From Gallionella sp. (GTDB lineage Bacteria; Pseudomonadota; Gammaproteobacteria; Burkholderiales; Gallionellaceae), in assembly GCA_030682375.1 (NCBI GenBank), contig JAUXOL010000016.1, positions 268,577-332,576 on the forward strand: a stretch of 64,000 nucleotides of DNA, written 5' to 3'. A program made the translations under genes and the position numbers. The first letter of the stretch is position 1, and every line of letters begins with the position of its first letter. The notes below the pieces were generated by a model. The model worked only from the letters and a program-made list of their open reading frames with translations. It was not told the origin of the DNA and searched no databases. Of the stretch, positions 30,864 through 40,521 are shown piece after piece.

Positions 30864-32210
30864 CTACTTTCCGCCGGTCTTTTTGACTTCAGTCCTTGCC
30901 CAGCCATGGGCAAACGTGACCCGCAATTCCTCCCCGACTGCCAGCGTGTCCGCATCCGACACCACGCGACCATTCGCATCCTGCACCATGCTATAGCCGC
31001 GTGCCAGCACCTGTTTCGGGTCGAGGTAGATCAGATGCTGCGCGACGTTCTCCAGCCGGGTGGCATGGCGCTGCTGCACGGTGCGCATCGCTCGGATCAG
31101 GCGCTGCGCGAGATTGGCCTGCCTGTCCTGCAGCCGCTCGTGATCGCCGCTCGCGGCCTGCAGGCGTCGCGCCAGCGATAGCCATTGCCATTGCCATTGC
31201 TGACGGCGATGGGCATCGGCGCGCTGCAGGCGCTGATGCAGCTGATCCAGTTGCTGCGACTGACGCTGCAGTTGTTGCGCGGGATGCACCAGGCGGCGCT
31301 GCAGGTAGTCCACGGTCTGCATCGAGTTCTGCAAACGGTTGCGCTGTGCGCGCCGCAGGTGTTGCGCCAGATCCTGCAGACTGCGCAGCAGTTCGCGCCG
31401 GTCCGGCACGACGCGCTGGGCGGCGGCGGTAGGGGTCGGGGCGCGTTCGTCGGCGACGAAGTCGGCGATGGTGAAGTCGGTCTCGTGGCCGACACCGCTG
31501 ACGACAGGAATCGCGCTGGCCGCAATGGCGCGTGCAACGATCTCTTCGTTGAACGACCACAGGTCTTCGATGCTGCCGCCGCCGCGGCAGACGATCAGCA
31601 CATCGCATTCCGCACGCCGACTCGCCTCCGCGATCGCCTGCGCGATCTTTTCCGCGCTGCCCGCCCCTTGCACCGGCGTCGGGTACAACACCACCGGCAC
31701 GCCCGGCAAGCGCAACCGCAACGTGGTCAGCACGTCGCGCAATGCGGCGGCTTGCGGCGAGGTGACGATGCCTATACGTCTGGGGTATGCGGGCAACGGA
31801 CGTTTGCGCGCCGCATCGAACAGGCCTTCGCTCTCCAGTTTCAGCTTGAGTTGGGCAAAGCGCTCGTAAAGCACGCCCAGCCCGGCCGGGCGCAGTTGCT
31901 CGACGGTCAGCTGGAAATCGCCACGCTGCTCGTACAGCGTCGTGACGGCCAGCACTTCGACCTGTTGCCCGTTGGCGACCGGCGCACCCAGCAACTGGTT
32001 CTTGTGACGAAACATCACGCAGCGTACCTGCGCCTGATCATCCTTGAGCGAGAAATAGAAATGACCGGAGGCGGCCTTCACCAGATTGGAGATTTCACCG
32101 CGCACCCACAGCAGCGGCACCTCGCTTTCCAGCAAACGCTTGATTGCAAGGTTAAGTTCAGAGACACGCAGAATGCGGCTCTTTTCTTCCAAAAATAGTC
32201 CTTCAGACAT
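30864..32210 (-). CDS. xseA: Exodeoxyribonuclease VII large subunit
   Basis: The 448-residue cytosolic subunit carries an N-terminal OB fold (ILRVSELNLAIKRLLE ... LWVRGEISNL) and the catalytic region with FQLTVEQLRPAGLG, RRIGIVTSPQAAALRD, VCRGGGSIEDLWSFNEE and VVSGVGHETDFTIADFVAD. A long coiled coil rich in Gln and Arg follows (about 290-390), and the tail has VLARGYSMVQDANG. With XseB it degrades single-stranded DNA in repair. ATG 32210 (MSEGLFLEEK) is the family start. Its first codons lie inside the duplicated segment. Confidence 0.95.
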   Translation of the reverse strand: MSEGLFLEEKSRILRVSELNLAIKRLLESEVPLLWVRGEISNLVKAASGHFYFSLKDDQAQVRCVMFRHKNQLLGAPVANGQQVEVLAVTTLYEQRGDFQLTVEQLRPAGLGVLYERFAQLKLKLESEGLFDAARKRPLPAYPRRIGIVTSPQAAALRDVLTTLRLRLPGVPVVLYPTPVQGAGSAEKIAQAIAEASRRAECDVLIVCRGGGSIEDLWSFNEEIVARAIAASAIPVVSGVGHETDFTIADFVADERAPTPTAAAQRVVPDRRELLRSLQDLAQHLRRAQRNRLQNSMQTVDYLQRRLVHPAQQLQRQSQQLDQLHQRLQRADAHRRQQWQWQWLSLARRLQAASGDHERLQDRQANLAQRLIRAMRTVQQRHATRLENVAQHLIYLDPKQVLARGYSMVQDANGRVVSDADTLAVGEELRVTFAHGWARTEVKKTGGK

Positions 32211-32515
32211 ATTGACAACCCGAAAATAATCCACACCCCAAGCAAATACACGGCTTTGCGTACATTTCGACTACACTCGAACTTACAACTTACGACAACG
32301 TATTGTTTTATAACGAATTAATTGAGTTACAAAAAACAGGCAATGCAACAAAAATCCTTATGCGACGGCATCTTAATGCCCTGTCGCCGATTTAATCCAC
32401 AAAGTTATCCACAGGTTTTGTGGGTAAACGGAAATATCCTTTTCAAATGACGGCTTAGACGACTCCACCTGAAGTAAATCCTGAGAAACCTTGCCCAAGC
32501 CCCGGCGAAACGATA
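32181..32515. repeat. Duplicated AT-rich segment (copy B, functional side)
   Basis: This copy covers the first ten codons of xseA, the divergent xseA-exbB gap and the start of the exbB leader. It aligns with 30427-30757 in order and spacing. Because xseA uses its ATG, this looks like the original and copy A like the derived duplicate. The 32211-32557 gap holds nothing else but the exbB ribosome site. Confidence 0.8.
32393..32427. promoter_or_regulatory. DnaA-box-like cluster in copy B
   Basis: TTATCCACA (32405-32413) is an exact DnaA-box match. TAATCCACA (32393-32401) is a one-mismatch version, and inverted TGTGGGTAA lies at 32419-32427. The order and spacing equal those in copy A. Confidence 0.5.
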
Positions 32516-32557
32516 CAGTTGCGCCCTGTCGATTTAAGCATATTCTGGAGAATCCGC

Positions 32558-33166
32558 GTGTTTGCAATTGTAGAAGCGGCCGGCTGGCCGATCTGGTTCC
32601 TTATCCTTGCATCCGTCGTGGCCGTTGGCCTGATCGTCGAACGCCTGCTATACCTGCGCGCCAGTCGCATCGCCCCACCCGCCCTGCTGAACGAGGTCGT
32701 CAAGGAACTGAAACAGCGCGGCGTCAGCGAGGGCATGCTGCTCCGCCTGAACGACAGTTCTCCGCTAGGCACCATCTTCGCCGCCGGACTCAAGAACGCG
32801 AAGAGCACCCCCGATGTGATGAAGGAGTCCATCGAGGAAGCCGGGCGCAAGGTCGCACACGACCTGTCCCGTTTCCTGACCACGCTGGGCACGATCGCCT
32901 CGATCAGCCCACTGCTCGGCCTGTTCGGCACGCTGGTCGGCATGATCGAGATCTTCGGCTCGCAGGCGCCCACCGGCAGCAATCCGGCGATACTGGCGCA
33001 CGGCATCTCGGTCGCGCTGTACAACACCGCCTTCGGCCTGATCGTCGCAGTTCCCAGCATGATCGCCTACCGCCACTTCCGCGCCCAAGTAGAGAGCCTG
33101 ACCATCGAGATGGAACAACAGGCGATCAAGCTGGTCGAGATCGTCCACGGCCAGCGCAAGGACTAA
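32558..33166 (+). CDS. exbB: ExbB/TolQ-type proton channel protein
   Basis: The 202-residue inner-membrane protein has a first helix (WPIWFLILASVVAVGLIV), a cytoplasmic loop and two further helices. The family stretch LGTIASISPLLGLFGTLVGMI and the segment HGISVALYNTAFGLIVAVPSM are present. With ExbD it turns proton flow into work on TonB. GTG 32558 (read as fMet-FAIVEAAG) follows GGAG at seven bases. No tonB or receptor gene is in the window, so its exact partner (TonB, Tol or other) is open. Confidence 0.88.
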   Translation: MFAIVEAAGWPIWFLILASVVAVGLIVERLLYLRASRIAPPALLNEVVKELKQRGVSEGMLLRLNDSSPLGTIFAAGLKNAKSTPDVMKESIEEAGRKVAHDLSRFLTTLGTIASISPLLGLFGTLVGMIEIFGSQAPTGSNPAILAHGISVALYNTAFGLIVAVPSMIAYRHFRAQVESLTIEMEQQAIKLVEIVHGQRKD

Positions 33167-33169
33167 ACG

Positions 33170-33589
33170 ATGAATTTCCAGCGTGGGCACAGCCGCGACG
33201 AGCCGGAGATCAACCTGATCGCGCTGATCGACGTGTTACTGGTCATCCTGATCTTCCTGATGGTGACGACCAGCTACGCCAAGTTCTCCGAACTGCAGAT
33301 CAACCTGCCGCAGGCCGGCGGTGAGACGAGTACGACGCAGGACAAACCGATCAATATCGCGGTGGATGCCTCCGAGCATTACGCCGTCAACGGCAAGGCC
33401 ACCGGTTTCGCAGGCGTCGAGGCGCTGTCGGCCTCGCTGAAGGAAGCGGCTGGCGGCCAGACCGACCCGACCATCGTCATCAACGCCGACGCCAAGGCAC
33501 CTCACCAATCCGTCGTCAACGTGATGGAAGCGGCGCGGATGGCCGGCTACGGCCGCATCACCTTTACCACCCAGAGCCAGGCCAAATAA
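33170..33589 (+). CDS. exbD: ExbD/TolR-type biopolymer transport protein
   Basis: The 139-residue protein has a short cytoplasmic N-terminus, one helix with the functional Asp (EINLIALIDVLLVILIFLMV) and a periplasmic domain (LQINLPQAGG ... TIVINADAKAPHQSVVNVMEAARMAG). It starts three bases after exbB and clearly forms a two-gene unit with it. Confidence 0.92.
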   Translation: MNFQRGHSRDEPEINLIALIDVLLVILIFLMVTTSYAKFSELQINLPQAGGETSTTQDKPINIAVDASEHYAVNGKATGFAGVEALSASLKEAAGGQTDPTIVINADAKAPHQSVVNVMEAARMAGYGRITFTTQSQAK

Positions 33590-33738
33590 CGGCATGGATG
33601 CCTCTCAAAATCCAGATTTCATCCCAACTGCTGCGTTGCGTAAAAAATTTCTTGCTTACATATCATCCATATGCGGCGCGGCGAAATTTTTCCCGCGCCT
33701 TGCATTTGGGCGAACTCTGAATTTTTAGAAGCACCCAT

Positions 33739-34722
33739 ATGTCCGGCCTGGAACGCCATTGGTATCGTCTCACCCCGCTGCACCTGATCCTGATCCCGGC
33801 GAGCCTGCTGTTCGGCCTGCTCGCAGCATTGCGCCGCACGCTGTATCGCACCGGCCTGCTGCATAGCGAACGGCTGCCGGTGCCGGTCATCGTCGTCGGC
33901 AACATCGGCGTAGGCGGCACCGGCAAGACGCCGCTGACGCTGGCGCTGGCGCAACAACTCATCGCACAAGGGCGGCATCCGCTGATCGTCAGCCGCGGTC
34001 ACGGCGGCGATTCGGTGCAACCGCGCGCCGTGATGCCGGGCAGCGCCCCGGCGCAGGTCGGCGACGAGCCGCTGCTGATGGCGCGCCGCGGTATCTGTCC
34101 GGTATGGATAGGGAAAGACCGGGCCGCCGCCGCGAGAGCAGGCCTGCAGGCCAATCCCCAATGCGACCTGGTGCTGTGCGACGACGGCCTGCAGCATTAC
34201 CGCTTGCAGCGCGACGTCGAAATCGCGGTGATCGACGGCGCGCGCGGCTTCGGCAACGGCTGGCTGCTGCCGGCCGGACCGCTGCGCGAACCGGTATCGC
34301 GACTGCGCTCCGTCGATGCTGTCGTAGTGAACGGCGGCAATGTTGATCCCGGCCGGTTCGCAATGCAGCTGGAAGGCGCGTCGTTCCAGAACCTGTCCGA
34401 TCCGGCCCGCACCGCGACCGCCGCCGATTTCCGGACCTCGAAGAACCATGCGGTCGCCGGTATCGGCGACCCGAGGCGCTACTTCCGCCATCTGGAATCG
34501 CTGGGTATCCGTTTTACGCCGCACCCCTTTCCCGACCATCATCCCTATCGCGCGGAAGATCTCGCCTTCGACGACTGCGATGCGATACTCCTCACCGAAA
34601 AAGATGCGGTAAAATGCGCGGCATTCGCCGACGCGCGTTACTGGATGCTGCGCGTGGAAGCCCGGATAGATCCGGCCCTGATTGCCCACCTTCTCCGAAA
34701 GATCGCTCCCCATGGACGCTAA
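33739..34722 (+). CDS. lpxK: Tetraacyldisaccharide 4'-kinase
   Basis: The 327-residue membrane-associated kinase adds the 4'-phosphate of lipid A. It has an N-terminal hydrophobic helix ([21 protein letters not shown]), the P-loop [41 protein letters not shown] and [13 protein letters not shown]. The length matches the family. It overlaps ycaR by 11 bases and begins an lpxK-ycaR-kdsB-adk run with coupled starts. Confidence 0.95.
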   Translation: MSGLERHWYRLTPLHLILIPASLLFGLLAALRRTLYRTGLLHSERLPVPVIVVGNIGVGGTGKTPLTLALAQQLIAQGRHPLIVSRGHGGDSVQPRAVMPGSAPAQVGDEPLLMARRGICPVWIGKDRAAAARAGLQANPQCDLVLCDDGLQHYRLQRDVEIAVIDGARGFGNGWLLPAGPLREPVSRLRSVDAVVVNGGNVDPGRFAMQLEGASFQNLSDPARTATAADFRTSKNHAVAGIGDPRRYFRHLESLGIRFTPHPFPDHHPYRAEDLAFDDCDAILLTEKDAVKCAAFADARYWMLRVEARIDPALIAHLLRKIAPHGR

Positions 34723-34896
34723 ACTGCTCGAAATCCTCGTCTGCCCGCTGTGCAAGTCGCCGCTGGTCTACCGCAAGGCCGAACAGGAACTGGTCTGCAA
34801 GGCGGATCGTCTGGCCTATCGCATAGCCGACGGCATCCCTGTGATGCTGGCCGACGAGGCGCGCAAGCTCACCGCAGAAGAAGTCGACGCGCTCAG

Positions 34897-34900
<4 letters not shown>
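34712..34900 (+). CDS. ycaR: Trm112/UPF0434 family zinc-ribbon-like protein
   Basis: The 62-residue protein [20 protein letters not shown] has one CPLC motif and the [10 protein letters not shown] segment of the YcaR family. It always lies between lpxK and kdsB in relatives. Its role is not established; Trm112-like proteins support methyltransferases. Its stop overlaps the kdsB start as ATGA. Confidence 0.92.
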
Positions 34901-36428
<1,528 letters not shown>

Positions 36429-36430
36429 GC

Positions 36431-36838
36431 ATGGCGACCAAACCTATCCTGACGCTGGAAGATGCGAAACGCATCGCCGCAGCGGCCGATGCCGAAGCGC
36501 GCGCCAACGACTGGAAAGTATCCATCGTCGTCGTCGATGACGGCGGTCACATGCTGTATATGCAACGCAGCCACGACACCCGCTTCGGCAGCGTGGAAAC
36601 GGCTCTGGCCAAGGCACGCATGGCCGCCGCATTGCACATCCCGACCAAGGCTTCCGAGGATGCGGTACAGAGCGGACGCCTGATCCATCTGGCGCTGCCC
36701 GGCGTGATCCCCGCTGAAGGAGGCGTGCCGCTGGAACGCGACGGCGTCGTCGTCGGAGCACTGGGGATCAGCGGGGTGCGTTCGTTCCAGGACGGACAGA
36801 TCGCCGCGGCGGGCTCCGCCGCGCTGACGCAGGATTGA
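36431..36838 (+). CDS. GlcG/HbpS family protein (DUF336)
   Basis: The 135-residue protein has DAKRIAAAADAEARANDWKVSIVVVDDGGHML, AAALHIPTKASE and GGVPLERDGVVVGALGISG, the DUF336 pattern of GlcG and the heme-binding HbpS. The family binds small ligands or heme; no signal peptide is seen, so a cytosolic role is likely. It starts two bases after adk. Confidence 0.88.
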   Translation: MATKPILTLEDAKRIAAAADAEARANDWKVSIVVVDDGGHMLYMQRSHDTRFGSVETALAKARMAAALHIPTKASEDAVQSGRLIHLALPGVIPAEGGVPLERDGVVVGALGISGVRSFQDGQIAAAGSAALTQD

Positions 36839-36842
36839 TTTA

Positions 36843-37108
36843 GAGCCTATTTCAGTAGGTTTCATACCTCGCGTTGACGCTGGGCACGGATGGATGCAAG
36901 GCGCAGCCCTTGACGATGGTCATTCCATCGTCAAGGGCTGCAACACCGCAGGCGCCGTGCCCAGCGCCAACCCGGAGGGCCGCTTGCCTGCGGGCGCATT
37001 GCGGCGTTGCGGCCTGTTGGTGGAGAATGACTCCACTGCACAGCCCGCGCCTTGCACTGCATCCCGCAGGCAAACGGCGCGGGGTATGAAACCTACTGAA
37101 ATAGGCTC
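36843..37108. repeat. Hairpin repeat family, copy 3 (double element in a 26-bp inverted repeat)
   Basis: The 266-bp element is closed by a perfect 26-bp inverted repeat (36843-36868 and 37083-37108). Inside are two hairpins. The left one pairs 36873-36889 with 36955-36971 (16 of 17) and has cores TGCAAGGCGC (36895) and GCAACACCGCA (36940-36950). Its perfect 17-bp apical stem spans 36903-36919/36925-36941 with loop TCATT. The right one, on the minus strand, pairs 36980-36994 with 37063-37077 (14 of 15) and holds cores at 37000-37010 and 37047-37056. Its apical stem GTGGAG/CTCCAC has the same TCATT loop on that strand. It fills the gap between convergent genes. Confidence 0.8.
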
Positions 37109-38431
37109 CTAGCTACCGGGCGCGGCGTCGCGCTCCGGGACGAACAGTTTGACGTTGTCGCGACCGCTCTGCTTGGCCGTGTACATCGCCATGTCGGCGT
37201 TCTTGGACAGTTCGATCTCGTCGCTGCCGTGATCCGGATAGATCGCGATGCCGGTGCTGGATGAGATGAACAATCGCTGCCCGGCGATCACGAACGCCTG
37301 GTTCAGCGCGAACCGTATCTTCTCCGCGACGCGTATCGCGTCATCCTCCACCTCGACGTTGCGCAACAGCACGACGAACTCGTCGCCGCCGATGCGCGCC
37401 ACGGTATCCGATTCCCGCACGCAGGCTTGCATGCGTTGCGCCACTTCCTTCAGCAGGAGATCGCCGACGTCATGTCCCAGGCTATCGTTGATCGGCTTGA
37501 ACTTGTCCAGATCGAGGTATAGCACCGCCAGCCGCAACTGGTCTCGCTTGGCGATCGCCAGCGCCTGCTGCAAACGGTCGCTGAACAGCGCGCGGTTGGG
37601 CAGATCGGTCAGCGTATCGTGCTGCGCCATATGGCGAATGCGCTCCTCGATGCGCTTGCGCTCGGTGATATCGGTATGCATGCCTATCATCCGCTGCGGC
37701 TTACCGCTGGCGTCGCGGCTCACCACCTTGCCGCGATCGAGTATCCATTTCCAGTCGCCGTTCTTGCAGCGCACCCGGTGCTCGTTGGCATAGGTAGCCG
37801 TCTTGCCGTCGAAGTGCGCCTGAATGTCGGCCATGACCAGCGCCCTGTCGTCCGGATGGACGCGCTTCGTCCACTCGTCCAGACCGTCCTCGATCTCGTC
37901 CTCGGCGTAACCGAGCATCTCTTTCCAACGTTGCGAGAACTGCACCTCGCCTCTCTGCACATCCCAGTCCCAGACGCCGTCGCCCGAACCCTCCAGCGCA
38001 AAGCGCCAGCGCTCCTCGGCGTCGTGCACGCGCTGCTCCAGACGCGCGCGGCCGATCGCATAGCGGATCGCGCGTATCAAGCCGTCGGCATTGAACGCAC
38101 CCTTGACCAGATAGTCCTGTGCGCCGGCATCGAGCGACTGCAGCGCAAACTCGGTGTCGTCATAGCCGGTCAGCACGATCAGCGGCAACGCGCCCGCCGC
38201 CTCCCGGGCGGCATGGATGGTCTTCAAACCGCTGGAGTCGGGCAGCGAAAGATCCAGCAACAACACATCCGGCATCGCCTCGTCCAGTTGACGGCGCATA
38301 TCCGTCAAACTGCCGGCCACGACGAACTCGAAGCGCGGCTGGATACTGCTGCGCAGCATCTGGCGCACCAAACTGGCGTCTCCAGCATCGTCCTCCACCA
38401 GCAGAACATGACACACGGGGCTATTCAACAC
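37109..38431 (-). CDS. Response regulator with PAS and GGDEF domains
   Basis: The 440-residue protein has a receiver (about 8-122; acceptor Asp in DVLLLDLSLPDSSG, Lys in YLVKGAF), a PAS/PAC domain (about 150-265) and a GGDEF domain with active ARIGGDEF. An RESD I-site lies five residues upstream. It should be a phospho-controlled, product-inhibited diguanylate cyclase. It follows the single receiver gene by two bases and is the last gene of the signalling cluster. Its stop codon abuts the 36843-37108 repeat. Confidence 0.9.
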   Translation of the reverse strand: MLNSPVCHVLLVEDDAGDASLVRQMLRSSIQPRFEFVVAGSLTDMRRQLDEAMPDVLLLDLSLPDSSGLKTIHAAREAAGALPLIVLTGYDDTEFALQSLDAGAQDYLVKGAFNADGLIRAIRYAIGRARLEQRVHDAEERWRFALEGSGDGVWDWDVQRGEVQFSQRWKEMLGYAEDEIEDGLDEWTKRVHPDDRALVMADIQAHFDGKTATYANEHRVRCKNGDWKWILDRGKVVSRDASGKPQRMIGMHTDITERKRIEERIRHMAQHDTLTDLPNRALFSDRLQQALAIAKRDQLRLAVLYLDLDKFKPINDSLGHDVGDLLLKEVAQRMQACVRESDTVARIGGDEFVVLLRNVEVEDDAIRVAEKIRFALNQAFVIAGQRLFISSSTGIAIYPDHGSDEIELSKNADMAMYTAKQSGRDNVKLFVPERDAAPGS

Positions 38432-38433
38432 GA

Positions 38434-38880
38434 TCAGATCTTCTTCGGTAGTCGCGCCAGAACGAACCAGTAATTATCGAGCTGCCGTATCGCATCGATG
38501 AACTGATCCATGTCCACCGGCTTGGTGATATAGCCGGCCGCCCCTAGTTTGTAGGACGCCACCACATCGCGCTCGACATCGGAGGTCGTCAACACGACCA
38601 CCGGAATGGTCTTCAATTCCTCGTCCGCCTTCACCACCGCGAGAAACTCGCGCCCGTTCATGCGCGGCATGTTCAGGTCGAGCAGAATCAGATCGGGAAA
38701 CGGCACGTCGTGGTATTGCCCTTCGCGCCGTAGATAGGCCAGCGCCTCGACACCATCCTGCACGACGTTCATATTGCACAGCACCTTGTTTTCCTTCAGC
38801 GCGGAGCGCACCAGATGCGCATCCGCCGGCTCATCCTCCACCAGCAGGATGTCGAAAGGTTGTGAATTTTCAGCCAGCAT
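38434..38880 (-). CDS. Single-domain response regulator (Rcp1-like)
   Basis: The 148-residue receiver has acidic pair VEDEPADAHLVRSAL, acceptor Asp in LILLDLNMPRMNGREFL, and Thr/Lys in VVLTTSDVERDVV and YITKPVDMDQF. No output domain is present. This is the form typically paired with phytochrome-type kinases. ATG 38880 follows AGGAG at seven bases; the ATG at 38895 precedes that site and is rejected. It probably relays phosphate from the neighbouring kinases to the GGDEF regulator. Confidence 0.9.
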   Translation of the reverse strand: MLAENSQPFDILLVEDEPADAHLVRSALKENKVLCNMNVVQDGVEALAYLRREGQYHDVPFPDLILLDLNMPRMNGREFLAVVKADEELKTIPVVVLTTSDVERDVVASYKLGAAGYITKPVDMDQFIDAIRQLDNYWFVLARLPKKI

Positions 38881-38993
38881 ATCGATACTCCTCATTTCGT
38901 TTCGATTCCCTTTTTGTGCTCGAGAGCCATGCGCCCATCGCTTTCAGTGTATCAAGCTCCGCTCCGGAATGGAGCGGCATTTCCGTTCCTCTC

Positions 38994-40487
38994 TCAGCCT
39001 GCATCCGGCAGCTCGAACACCACCGCAGTCCCACCCTGCTCGGCCTGTTCTATCCATATGCGCCCGTGGCGGCTCTCGACGATGCGGCGCGCGATCGACA
39101 GCCCTATCCCCGAACCGCTCTCGCCGCCCGCCGTCAGCCGCTCGAATATCTCGAATACCCGCTCCCGGTATTCGGCGCGGATGCCCGGCCCGTTGTCGGA
39201 GACGCGATATCGGCTCAATCCGTCTCCGCGTTCGCCGCTGATGCGGATGCGGAACGGTTGTGCCGGATCGAGCGGGCGCGCGTGGATCAGCGCGTTGTCC
39301 AGCAGCACCGAGAACAGGTCATCGAGGCGCGGCTTGTCCAGCATCGCCGACGGCAGGGGCTCGCGCTCGATGGCGGCATCCTGTTCGAGCAAGCGTGGCG
39401 CCAGCCGCTGTTCCAGCGCGCTCAGCACGGCATCCACGCTCTCCTGACGCAGCTCGCCGCGAGGCACGCCTGCCGACAGATAGAGCTGGATATCGCGCAC
39501 CAGGATACCCAGCTTGCCCGCATCGCTCTCCAGATAGCCCAGCGTCTCGCGCACATCCGGTTCGGCGAGCACCGCGGGATGGGCCGCCAGTTCCTTGCGC
39601 AACAACTGGGTATAGCTGCCCAAACGCCGCACAGGCCCGATCAGGTGATGCGCGGAGACATCGGCAAAACGGGTCAGGTCGGCATTGGCGCGCGCGACCT
39701 CGGCGCTGCTCTTGCGTAACGCCGCCTCGCCGGACTGCTGCACTTCGATGCGTTGCCGCACCTGGCGCACCAGCATCGCTATCAGCACTAGGCCGAACAG
39801 CCAGATCGCGCCCGCCGGCAACAGCATCTTGCGTATGTCGCCGTACATGCGGTCGAGATGGGGTTGCATCGGGATCGCGACCGCAATGCCGCCGCGCACA
39901 TCGCCCTCCTTGTAGCCCTGGCGTCCATGACACTTCAGGCAGCCTTTCTCCGCCATCAATGCGCCGATCTGGCGCAAATAAGGCTGGCCGTCGATCTCGA
40001 CGAATTCTGCGATCTCGCGCTCACCCTGCTCGAATCTCAGCAACGCCGCCCGCTCCCAGTCGTCCGGTGCATTGTCCGGATTGATCAGTTTCAGGCTGGT
40101 CAGCTTGCCCTTCCCGCCATACAGCTCGCTGTAATCGGTCATCACCTGACGCATCACATAGGCCGGGTTCATCAGCGTCAGCTTCTTGCCCGACGGCGTT
40201 TCGATGTCGCGTTCCGGCAGATGGGACAACCCCGGATTCGGGTAGGTCTTGTCGGTGACCGGCACATACACGCCGCCATGACTGGTCACCCAGCGACGGA
40301 ACGACAGGTCCTTGTTGAACACAATGCGCACCTCGTTGCGGGCCAGCTGTTCGGTGTGATCCTGCGTATCAACCGCATACCATGCCATAAAACCGCCCAT
40401 GGCCGCACTCCAGACCAGCGCCGCGATGGTTCCCATGCGATATGGCGAGATATCCGCAAGCTTTTTCCGTTTCTGCATGTCGTTCAT
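38994..40487 (-). CDS. Sensor histidine kinase with heme c-type DUF3365 sensor
   Basis: The 497-residue membrane kinase has a helix near the N-terminus (MGTIAALVWSAAMGGFMAWY) and a periplasmic Tll0287-like domain (about 45-235) with CLKCHGRQGYKEGDVRGGIAV, a CxxCH covalent heme site. A second helix (about 243-263) follows. The kinase part has an unusual H box, ADVSAHHLIGPVRRL, aligning with the phytochrome-type SHDLQEPLR, then an HATPase (NALIHARP, DNGPGIRAEY, GSGIGLSIARRI). A heme-bound redox or gas signal is likely. The next gene upstream is a paralogue. Confidence 0.87.
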   Translation of the reverse strand: MNDMQKRKKLADISPYRMGTIAALVWSAAMGGFMAWYAVDTQDHTEQLARNEVRIVFNKDLSFRRWVTSHGGVYVPVTDKTYPNPGLSHLPERDIETPSGKKLTLMNPAYVMRQVMTDYSELYGGKGKLTSLKLINPDNAPDDWERAALLRFEQGEREIAEFVEIDGQPYLRQIGALMAEKGCLKCHGRQGYKEGDVRGGIAVAIPMQPHLDRMYGDIRKMLLPAGAIWLFGLVLIAMLVRQVRQRIEVQQSGEAALRKSSAEVARANADLTRFADVSAHHLIGPVRRLGSYTQLLRKELAAHPAVLAEPDVRETLGYLESDAGKLGILVRDIQLYLSAGVPRGELRQESVDAVLSALEQRLAPRLLEQDAAIEREPLPSAMLDKPRLDDLFSVLLDNALIHARPLDPAQPFRIRISGERGDGLSRYRVSDNGPGIRAEYRERVFEIFERLTAGGESGSGIGLSIARRIVESRHGRIWIEQAEQGGTAVVFELPDAG

Positions 40488-40521
40488 CAGCCCCCCTCCC
40501 GCACTCCGGCGTCAGACTTCT

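Noticed and set aside
30639-32427. Calling the DnaA-box clusters the chromosomal origin
   Set aside because: dnaA, dnaN, gyrB, parAB or mnmG are not nearby, and each cluster has only three sites; it is kept as a finding, not annotated as oriC.
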